Shown: positions 1-8,533 of the stretch, piece after piece
Position numbering within the stretch: the first letter of the stretch is position 1
How the letters are laid out: every line of letters begins with the position of its first letter
Assembly: GCA_905221605.1 (NCBI GenBank)
Contig: CAJNDS010002614.1
Coordinates: 1 to 27,500 of the forward strand
Direction: 5' to 3'
DNA length: 27,500 bases
Source of the DNA: Symbiodinium natans
Lineage: Eukaryota; Sar; Dinophyceae; Suessiales; Symbiodiniaceae
Notes under the pieces: generated by a model
The model's input: only the letters and a program-made list of their open reading frames with translations
Told to the model about the DNA's origin: nothing
Databases searched by the model: none
Translations under genes and position numbers: made by a program

Positions 1-419
1 CGCAAGGGCTCGCGTTTGACACGCGAGTCATGTCCGCGGATGTCGCGTCTGCGTTCTGCCTCCTCATCATCAGGCACGATTGCCGCGGGTGGACCGCTCA
101 TGCTGCCCTTTGCTCGTTTCAAACAACTTTAAGCGAGAAAAACAAACCCTCTCACGTTAAGCGTGACTCAATGCTGAAATCAGGGTCGCTCCGGACCCTA
201 AACCTGACATCCCTTTCGGGAGAATTTCAGCTGTGAGGCGCAGATGGCACCCCAGCCTCGTATCCCGTGGGCCTCTGTCTCCTAAGCGCATGATTGTGAG
301 GCCCTGGCTGGCAAATATTTTTTCATTCGAGGTTTGGGTTTCTGAAGTTGAAGGGTTTAGGATGAAGCTTTCAGCAAACTATTTCTTTAGTTTACGTCTT
401 GTTGGGGAATGAGGGCTGT
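1..419. other. No gene seen
   Basis: A short frame can be read at 30-236, but its codons show no bias, it has no splice-like borders and its product resembles no family I know. Nothing else was recognised here. Confidence 0.4.
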
Positions 420-517
420 TTGAAAGATGAGCACGACCATGTGGGAACAGCACAGTAGCACACATAACGGGCCACTTGAAAGATGAGCACGACCATGTGG
501 GAACAGCACAGTAGCAC
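420..517. repeat. Tandem duplication, 56-bp period
   Basis: Forty-two bases beginning TTGAAAGATGAGCACGACCA at 420-461 recur without change at 476-517. The spacing is 56 bp, so this is about 1.75 copies of one unit. The perfect identity suggests a recent duplication. No function is evident. Confidence 0.9.
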
Positions 518-1032
518 GCATGACAAAGAATAGATGATGCTTGTGAACGCATGGGGGCACCCCCTAAGGGTTTGGAGCTTATGAAGTTGGTACGAGTGAA
601 GGGGGGTTCTTAGAAGGATGTGTAAATTTAGGGGTCCTGGCTACAGCTTGCGTGAAGGCGCATGCAACTCGCTCGGCATTTTTTTGCCTCGCCGCGCAAC
701 ACCTGCAGCAGCTCAGCGTAAATCCACGATTGGCTCGAATCCTTAGTCGTAAGCATGCTTTGAAGAATGATTATGAAGGAGGCACATGACATGTCTTAGG
801 CATGGACTATACAGCATGAAGCGCTTTGTCTTGAAATCGCGCACTCGGGAAAAAGTTCCTGTTCATTGTTTCATGAACAAAAGCTGACGTTTTCTAATTT
901 AAAACAGCACCCGGCCTATGACACCTCGACTCATTGGGAGCCACCAATGGACCTGTTCGTTCTGGTGATCGACATGCCGGATGAGGTCGGTGAGGAGAGT
1001 GTTGTTGTACACCTGACGCTTGTTACTTGCAG
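518..1032. other. No gene seen
   Basis: Mixed-composition sequence without a biased reading frame or recognisable motif. Overlapping short frames on both strands from 866 onward look like chance openings. Confidence 0.35.
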
Positions 1033-1400
1033 TCAACAGGTCCAGGGCCTTAAGAGCGTGGCAAATGCCTCTGCCACTTGTGCAACTGCTAAACAAACTT
1101 GTGCAACTGCTAAACAAACTTTGCACTGTGCCTTTCGTCGTTGAGCTTCTTCAACAGCCAGCACATGCAGCCTCTCCTGTACGGAGCTCCGATAGAAGGG
1201 CCAGGCACACACAAGTAACTCAGCCAAATACCGCCACCAAGGATTAAACACCCAAACCCAGAACCGAACAGCAGCATGATGCTTTTGGGTCGGGCACGCA
1301 AAGGAAGCTCATTGCAGTTCCTCGGCGTCATCCAACGCTTTCCAGTCGAACGCAGCGCCGTCCGAAGCATTGGGACGGGATGGAACAGCAGCCGGTACCA
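1033..1400 (-). pseudogene. Degenerate coding-like frame with one internal TGA
   Basis: On the minus strand one reading frame runs from about 1707 to a stop at 1033, broken only by a TGA at 1309-1311. The part before the break, ending FDWKALDDAEELQ, and the part after it, containing WWRYLAELLVCAWPFYRSS and a helix-like E/A/L/Q stretch, both look protein-like. A 21-bp duplication inside it adds exactly one seven-residue unit (VCLAVAQ) in frame. It could be a decayed exon, or an exon pair whose intron removes the TGA. The protein is not recognised, and chance remains a real alternative. Confidence 0.25.
1076..1121. repeat. 21-bp tandem repeat, about 2.2 copies
   Basis: The unit ACTTGTGCAACTGCTAAACA plus one further A occupies 1076-1096 and repeats exactly at 1097-1117, with a short partial third copy. 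The period is a multiple of three, so it keeps the minus-strand frame open and doubles a heptad. Confidence 0.9.
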
Positions 1401-1563
1401 GCTTGCTGAGGTGGCAAAATGCTGCATGCGCGGAGCTGATGTAGTGTTCGACGCAACAGAGGCTGTCTCTAATGCTACACGACCACGTGTTTCTTCTGGC
1501 AAGCTTGCTCATTTCCAGTTTCGGCTGGTAAGCAGATCGATCAGCTGCGACGCGACTTCCTGG

Positions 1564-2760
1564 TGTAACGTACGACCACCCCCTCGAGGGGGGGGAGTCC
1601 CCCCCCCCTCCCCCCCCAAAAAAATAGGTACCCGTACCTTTTCCGTTTTTTTTGACGTTGGAGGGGGGGGGACCACTCTGACATGAGCACATGTCCTGAA
1701 GATGCATGCACTACAAAACGATCTTGGGAGGATGCTCTCACAGCGTCCGGGGTCTCTCCGCAACCTGACCCTTCGTAATGGCGGGGCTGGATGGGTTTCC
1801 CCAGTTAAGCAAAAAATAGGTACTTGCTGGGCGGGGGGGGGGGGGACTCCACTCTTCTGCTTATGAAACCTAATGAAAACCGCCCGAAAGCCCTCCCTCC
1901 AGTACCTATTTTTCCCCCTCACTCAGGCGGGACTGTGGGTTTCCTAGCAAAGCAAGGCAGCTGAAATTAGGTACCTGCTGGGGGAGTGGCGGGGGGTCCA
2001 CTCTTCTGCTTATGAAACCCAATGAAAACCGCCCTGACCCCCCCCCCCCTCCAATACCTATTTTTCTGTCTTTCCGCAACCTGACCTGACCCCTCACTCA
2101 GGCGGGACTGTGGGTTTCCTAGCAAAGCAAGGCAGCTGAAATTAGGTACCTGCTGGGGAAGGGGGGGGGGTCCACTCTTCTGCTTATGAAACCCAATGAA
2201 AACCGCCCTGACCCCCCCCCCTCCAATACCTATTTTTCGGTCTTTCCGCAACCTGACCTGACCCCTCACTCAGGCGGGACTGTGGGTTTCCCAGCAAAGC
2301 GAAGCATCTGAAATTGGTACCTGCTGGGGGAGGGGGGGGGACTCCACTCTTCTGCTTATGAAACCTAATGAAAACCGCCCTCAAACCCCCCTCCAGTACC
2401 TATTTTTTGGTCTTTCCGCAACCTGACCTGACCCTTCACTCTTCTTATGAAACCTAGTAAGAGCCGCCCGAACCCCTGCCTTGCAATACCTATTTTAAGT
2501 TCGCACAGGGCCCGTACTGGGCCTGTACTGTAGGCATCTTGCAAATGCATTATATGCAGTTTGGCCTTGAGAGTGCGCATCTGAGAATCTGACTGCCCAA
2601 CCGACTCCCGGTACCTATTTCTTGCCACCCCACTCTGACAAAATGGGTCCCGGAAATAGGTGGCACTCAGAGTAGCCCCCCCCCCCCCCCCCCAGTACCA
2701 TTACGAGGGGATGGCACTTATAACGTGCAAGGGGGGGCGGGGGGAGGGCGGGGTGTCCAA
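1564..2760. repeat. G/C-homopolymer-rich tandem array, ~150-175 bp unit
   Basis: Units share the core CCACTCTTCTGCTTATGAAAC, which starts at 1849, 1998, 2172 and 2344, giving spacings of 149, 174 and 172 bp. A shortened unit lies near 2438 and degenerate edges lie at 1564-1800 and 2600-2760. Each full unit has a GGTACCTGCTGGGG segment, a run of G, the core, AATGAAAACCGCC, a run of C, CCTATTTTT, TCTTTCCGCAACCTGACC and a CTCAGGCGGGACTGTGGGTTTC segment. The G and C runs vary in length between units. Reading frames of 60-140 codons across the array are products of the repeat and are not genes. Confidence 0.85.
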
Positions 2761-4479
2761 CAAGCTTGACCTGAATGGCCAGTCAAGGGGGTCCTTAGGA
2801 TCTTTACCTAGAAACCCTTGCAAGACCATTGCAGAATCTTTAAGCTCTCACGTACTTAAGGTGAAAAAACCCACAGCTGAACAATGTTCAAGGGCCCTGT
2901 AAGCCACAGCCACTGAAGGTGCATTGCAACCTCGGCTATATACAGTTCTAGGAAAGAGTAGTTCACATTTTTGAGTATTACTTGCGCCCACAGAGGGGGG
3001 GGGGACGACAGCTCAGGGCATAAATGCGCCGTAAAGGAGGGCATGCGGTGATCGGATACTCAGGACAGGGCAGCTGTGCGAGATTAGTTAGGGAAACTGG
3101 TCGCGCCTGGGGGGTTCCATGAATCAAGAGGTTTGTTTCGGACATGCGAATACTCTGATGGCCGGACTATGAGGAGACTCTGCAACGCAGACACCTGTTT
3201 GTTCCACTGCAAAAGACCAGCCAACGCCGGGCCAACGCCCAATGGTTTTGCATGACTTCTGATAACTTTGACAGCAGAACCGTGAAGCACAGTATCAGGC
3301 TAGAGTTGTGTCGCTACCCTCACCGGCGGCTTGGCGCTCGTCTTCTTTCAACACCGCACGGTTGACAAAGATGTTCAGGGTTTAGGGTTTAGAGCGTCCG
3401 GGTGGCATGTTACCGCACCCCCTTCTAGAGGCCACTTCTGCATTCAGGCTTCTGGCTGAGTTTGTCATGAAATAACCCCCCCCCTCTCCACGTCAGGAAA
3501 TCCCCAAGCTCCGGTGCAGGACGCAGCACATTTGTCATCCGAGCGAATTTCTCCCACTCGATCCCTGATTCAGTGAAACAAGAGGCATGCGCTAGCTACG
3601 GGAGCAAATGCCATAGTCACTATCATTATCCCTCATTACCATCACTATTCCTCAATTCTATGTGTACTTCAACCAGATGTGCAAAGTCAACTCGGCAACC
3701 GCACCGAATGTGCATTAGAACAGGTTCTGTGTTAATTCGCCTGAGAGCCATTCTCAAGCGCTGCATGCGGGCTCACCTTGGAAGCGCTGCTCAGGGTTTG
3801 CCACCGGAAGATAGGAGTCCAGCTTATGCATTTATTTCTACAAGGGTCGAGCCAGAACCGGCTCAAGCCTGGAGATCCTGGCCTTTTTTGAGCCTCTTGT
3901 AGAAACGCCCAGAAAACAAGTTGAATTTCGTACGTGGACTCACAAACGCACTACGTTCTATGTTGCTTTCCCCTTGCTCACGGCGTTCACACTACTAAAT
4001 ATCAGATTGTCTTCTTTTTACGCGAGCAACGAGTATGTGAGCTCGTGGTATGCACTTCGTTCATCATTCACACTTCGTACTGAAATTCACAAAATTCAAG
4101 CACTCGTTCTCTCGAACTCGAACGCATTCTAAAGTAGAGACGGTGAAGAGTACTTGCATTTCCGGCTAGTGCTAAAAGGCCGGACGTCATGCACGGCCAT
4201 AAAAACCCGAAGATACGCTCACACGCTCTCTCACATCGTCTAGTATCTTCCCAGACACAGTACGCGGTTTTGCCTAGTTGCTGTCTTGAGGCTGAAAAAG
4301 CAACTGTGATTATGGTGCTACTGCTAGTGCTTGCGGGGAGACTTCAGACTTTGCCTGGGACTGACCTTAGAGACCCAACGAGGACCTAAACGCACTCCGT
4401 GAAGCTGCCAGTCCATGAGCGAAGCGTAGCACAGCGCAGCGGAATGTTTCGGCTTTTAAAGGCTAATCGAAGCACGTCT
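2761..4479. other. No convincing gene
   Basis: About 1.7 kb with only short unbiased frames. It holds a G run near 2995-3003 and a small telomere-like patch at 3377-3392. Nothing else recognisable. Confidence 0.4.
3377..3392 (+). repeat. Two telomere-type TTTAGGG-like units
   Basis: AGGGTTTAGGGTTTAG matches the plant/dinoflagellate telomere unit TTTAGGG. At only about two units it may be chance or a relic. Confidence 0.5.
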
Positions 4480-4542
4480 TCAATCATCCTCAGCCCTTTT
4501 CTGGGCCCGGGCGTCGGCGATGGCTTGGCCATTCCCGGGGCC
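4480..4542 (-). CDS. Candidate 3'-terminal exon, unknown protein
   Basis: The minus-strand frame reads GPGNGQAIADARAQKRAEDD followed by TGA, 21 codons including the stop. It follows an acceptor-like CTGCAG|G, codons mostly end in G or C, and the charged helical composition is protein-like. No upstream exon could be linked with confidence. The plus-strand frame across the same bases has the same third positions, so strand is not certain. Confidence 0.3.
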   Translation of the reverse strand, partial: GPGNGQAIADARAQKRAEDD

Positions 4543-5360
4543 CTGCAGCGTTTTTGCATTCGGATGCCAGGGGAGTGCTTCGGGGGGGGGGGGGGGGGCC
4601 TCGGGGCGGCCTTGGGCTCAAAAGTTCAAGGTCAAGGGTGCGGCAAAACCCAAGTTCTTAAGGCAGAGATAGGCATAGCGCCCTCCTGTATGCCAGATTA
4701 TTCCAAGGATTCCAGGGTTCCAGAGCCAGACCTTGGACCCTGCGCACACCTGCACACCTTCAGTACGGCAACACTGTCCCTGTGAAGTCAGAGCTGCTTT
4801 GCTGCTTTCAGCACAAGCACACGGCCCATGACATCCAGCTGCCTCTTCCAATGCAGGGGTCTCGTCCTCCTCGTAATGCCTCCGCATTGGGAGCCAACTG
4901 TGCCCTGCCCTGTTTTCGGCTTTCGGAAAGGACGAGAGAGTAGGTATAGGTGGCCCAAGCATGCCCAAACTCTGAGACTGTGTGACCGCAACGCCACCAG
5001 TGCCAAAGAGAGCGCGTCTCAGGGCGGCACGTTTCCAAGGCAAAGACCGGTTCGGCGGGCTCGAGGGCACCTGAGCCACTTGGACTTAGCTCCGCGCTGC
5101 TTTGCTTTGAGCCGATCCAGGTAGCCGTGAGCCTTAGCCCTCCAGATCATATGCCCAAGATGCTGACTCTGCCGAGACATGCTGATGAACTAGGCTACTG
5201 GACGGCACGCTTTCTCTGAGTCTTGGGCGTGATAGCCCTTCCAGCTTTCTCTGGCGTGGCCTCAGACATCGTTGGTGTCTTCAGACATCGACGCATGGCA
5301 TGGATACCACTGGCGCGGTCTTGTGGGGGTCTTGCGCATGCGGAGCCTGCGACTGAACAA
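4543..5360. other. No resolved gene
   Basis: A G run of 18 at about 4580-4597 is followed by overlapping minus-strand frames at 4618-5079 that each look mildly coding-like, for example one ending HWKRQLDVMGRVLVLKAAKQ at about 4788. Three frames compete and no splice borders settle it, so no gene is called. Confidence 0.3.
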
Positions 5361-6733
5361 AAGCAACTAACAATTATTTTACTTCGAACATCCCCACCTT
5401 AGGGATTTGGATTTGGGCACTCCAGGAATCTCTGGGGTTGGGCACTCAAGGGAGTCTCTAGAGTTGGGCACGCCAGGCAGTTTCTGGGGTTGGGCACTAG
5501 GAGTTGTTGGGGTTGGGCACTCCAGAAGTGCACTCCAGAAATCGTTGGGGGGTTGGGCATTGGGCAGTCCAGGGAGAGTCGGGTTGGGCACTCCCGGGTT
5601 GGGCACTCTTGGAGCGGTTGGGCACTCAAGGAAGGGTTGGGCACTCAAGGGTTGGGCACTGCGACTCTGGGGTTGGGCACGAGAGAGTCTGAGTTGGGCA
5701 CTGGTTGGGCGCTCCAGGAAAACTCTGGGGTTGGGCACTCCAGGGAGACTCTGTCTGAGGTTGGGCATTTCAGGCAGTTCCCCACACCAAAATACCAATC
5801 CTCAGTATGGGAACCTGAAGAAGAACCCTGATCTTGCGACACTCCCATTTAGGGGCATGCATGAGAAGCTCCAATATGCACGAGTGGCTCGAATTTTATT
5901 GCAGCCCCCCCTCATCTTGGGACCCACTACCTAATGTAGGGGCCTTACCAAATACAATAGGGTTTTGGGGGTCATTACAGTATACTTATGTAGGGACGTA
6001 GGGAGCAACCCCAGACACACGCCGTACTCCTCGAGTGCCCAACCAGAGTCTCCCTGGACTCCCCAACCCCACAGTCTGCCTGGAGTGCCCAACCCCAGAG
6101 ACACGCCGTACTCCTCGAGTGCCCAACCAGAGTCTCCCTGGAGTGCCCAGCCCAACTGGAGTGCCCAACCCAGAGTCCCTAAAGTGCGCAATTTCAGCGT
6201 CTCCCTGCTTTGCCACCCCCAGAGTCTTCCTGAAGTGCCACAGGGTGCCTGGAGTGCCCAAATGCAGAGTCGGAAAAATACTACTAGTATGCCTGGGCAC
6301 TCCAGGCAGACTGTGGGGTTGGGGAGTCCAGGAAAACTGTGCGGTTGGGAATGTGGGGTTCGGCACGTTAGCAGACTCTGGGGCTGGGCACTCCAGGCAG
6401 ACTGGGGCGTGTCGGGTTGGGCACTTCAGGTAGAATCTGGGATTGGGCACTCCAGCGAAATTGTGGAGTGTAGGGCGTCTTTGGGGGTTGGCGTTGGGCA
6501 CTGCAGGGAGATCCTGCGGTTGGGCACTTTAGGGAAACTCTGAAATGCGCACTCCAGGGCGTCTCTGGGGTTGGGCACTCCAGGGGAGACTCTGGGGTTG
6601 GGCACTGCAGGGAGACCCTGCGGCGCTGCAGGGAGATTCTGAATTTGGGCCTCTGGGGTTGGGCACTTCAGGTGTCAGGAAGTGGTTGGGCACTCCAGCG
6701 CGTCTCTAGGAGTAGACCGGGCGAGGAGAAGAG
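5361..6733 (+). repeat. Copy A of an array element with conserved edges
   Basis: The left edge is AAGCAACTA (5361-5369) and TTTACTTCGAACATCCCCAC continuing to 5400. The right edge is AGGAGTAGACCGGGCGAGGA continuing to 6733. Both edges recur in inverted order around 20549-21044. Between them lie some fifteen units related to GGGTTGGGCACTCCAGG at about 5430-5770, then about 220 bp without units, then a block of the same units on the opposite strand (about 6020-6260), then forward units again (about 6295-6700). Unit spacing is irregular, roughly 14-35 bp. The long open frames through it, up to 192 codons, are repeat artefacts. Whether it moves as a mobile element cannot be told; no transposase or terminal inverted repeat was seen. 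Confidence 0.85.
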
Positions 6734-6881
6734 CTGCAGGCGAGGGAGCTTCCGGGCACTTGTGGGTAGTGGGATTTCCACTACTGGGATTTCCACAGGT
6801 AGTGAGTTTAAAATCTAACAGCCCCTATGGAAAAAAAAACAACAGAGAAGGAGGAGGAGGAGGAGGAGCAGGAGGAATTTT

Positions 6882-6977
6882 CCCCCCAGTCATTTTGGTT
6901 GCTCTCTCGGCTCCCAGCTCCACGTTGGCCATGTCCACGCGCCGCTCGGCCACCCAGCTCTTCAGCTCTTCGCCCGT
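6882..6977 (-). CDS. Candidate internal exon, unknown protein
   Basis: A strong pyrimidine tract followed by CTTAG precedes a minus-strand frame reading TGEELKSWVAERRVDMANVE and on through LGAERATKMTGG. Nearly every codon in the first two thirds ends in G or C, and the charged, helical composition is typical of a real exon. The 3' border is unclear: a GT at GCCAAC|GTGGAG (end at 6924) is one option. A second pyrimidine-rich acceptor-like site ending CCATAG lies just downstream, where a (CCT)n tract begins. The family is not recognised. Confidence 0.4.
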
Positions 6978-8085
6978 CTAAGGAGAGAGGGGGAGAAATT
7001 GCTGGGTGACAAGGCCCACACTGCATGGTGCCTGGAGTTCAGGGTGTTCTTTGGGCATGTTTTCCTGATTTGCTTGAAGACAGCATATGGCTTGATAGCA
7101 AGAGAATCTACCACCGTTTCTCTCGGATTCTTCATGGAAGGTGTCAATGGCGTGCCGATGCTTGCAGGGCTGGTTGTGGCTTCAAGCCGCCCTCTCGAGA
7201 TCCTGAAATGTTCTTCACAAGCCCGTGAAGATGCTGGGAGCCCCCGCAAAGTCCAGCACCGCGCAGGTGTCTTGGATCGAGGTTTGGAACTCCTGGCATC
7301 TTTGTTTTTTTCGTCTTGCTTTGTTGGTCTTTGGACTGGCTCTAGGCTTTTTAGGGCCCGTCGGCTCTCGGTCTGATCTTGGTGTCGAAGGGCAGCTTAG
7401 GATGTGGGACTTGCAGCCTAAGGGTCTTGGGCTTCAGGGTGGTCGCTCCTTCGTCGAAGTCAGACCTCCTATCGTCCCAAACCCCAATGCCCAAAGCCCT
7501 GCAAAGCCCTGGAAGCCGCATCCGCCTCGAACAAGCGCATCACAGGCATCTCCTGGCGCAGTGCATCACAGGGATTGGGCCCGATGTGCCCGATGCGCGG
7601 AGTCTGTATCCAACCTGCAGCGCCGTGTCAAGCGGGAGACGTGCAAGTTCCGACAAAAATTTGAAGGGCCCCTGCAGACACAGAAGCCTGCCATTTTCCT
7701 CTTCGCCAGTGCGAAAGACATTCATCCCCCATGCCGATCCCAAGACTATCAAGAAAGTTCAATCGAAACCACCGAAACCCACGCATCACAGGTCACAGGC
7801 CAACATCATCAAAGCGTTGGCCACGTCCAATCAGCCCAGCCGAATTTCAAACGAAAAATCCCATAACATTCCAAAATCTGGGTATCCGAGGTCCTGGTCT
7901 GGGTTGGCCGAAGTGGCAACCTCTCACAGTGCATGTGAGGCCAGCAGGATGCCAGGCTTTTGTGTTGTGACTTCTAATGATTTCGGGACAGTGCAAATTT
8001 GCAGGGCTTCCAGAGCTTGCATGAGAAGAAGCGTGAACGTCACGACTTCTGGTGTCGCAGGGCGATGACACATTCGACTTGCATC
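6978..8085. other. No resolved gene
   Basis: Two long overlapping plus-strand frames (7225-7866 and 7379-8068) exist but have unbiased codons and Ser/Pro/Arg-rich, low-information products. They are probably open by chance. No domain was recognised. Confidence 0.3.
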
Positions 8086-8221
8086 TCAGGTGCCGGCACG
8101 ACATTTCTTGATGATTCGCGCCGTGGTGGCAGAGTCCACTCCGAAGCGGTAGAAGTCTTCCTCGGGCATTGATTTGCTCCCAGACTCTGATTGCCCTCAG
8201 GAAATCTTCCGCCGGAATCAA
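8086..8221 (-). pseudogene. Broken PPR-like fragment
   Basis: Two overlapping minus-strand frames each look coding for half of the interval. The first reads IPAEDFLRAIRVWEQIN. The second begins at ATG 8169, reads MPEEDFYRFGVDSATTARII and stops at 8086-8088. Joined through a one-base shift, they resemble the end of one PPR helix pair and the start of the next (a helix, a loop with D, then the helix containing ATTARIIKK). Both frames are G/C-ending. It may be a decayed fragment of a PPR gene, fitting its place 0.3 kb downstream of the intact one, or two real exons in different frames. The match is loose. Confidence 0.3.
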
Positions 8222-8533
8222 GCCCGGCTACCTATACAGTACTCAGCCCTTCTAGACATTCTACCACATGCTCCGTGCGCTTCAACTGTCCAGAGCTCCC
8301 TGTAGCTTTTCCGAAAGCAACCAAACCTGCAAGCCCGCCTTCTTCACGGGAGCCCAGCTAGGAATCGCTGACTGTGATTCATCTGGCAGAAAGCTTGCGG
8401 TGTTGGAAGCTCGAAGCTCATGCGGTTTCAATAGCAGCCCTGTAGTACAAGGGTGCTTGGTTTCACTCCGGGCCTGAGAGAGAGAAGGTATGGTTTTGGG
8501 AATGGGCATGGTTTTGGACATGTTCAAATTTAT
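8222..8533. other. 3' flank of the PPR gene, nothing recognised
   Basis: It contains a small imperfect direct repeat of ATGGTTTTGG near 8490-8520 and no supported gene. AATAAA overlaps the PPR stop codon (8529-8534 on the minus strand), but dinoflagellates are not known to depend on that signal. Confidence 0.4.

Noticed and set aside
5379-6543. Open frames of up to 192 codons through the array element
   Set aside because: They encode only the repeat unit (for example VGHSR and CPTP motifs) in several frames on both strands. The openness is a property of the array.
7225-8068. Two overlapping plus-strand ORFs of 213 and 229 codons as genes
   Set aside because: They overlap in different frames, lack codon bias and have no recognisable domains or splice borders.
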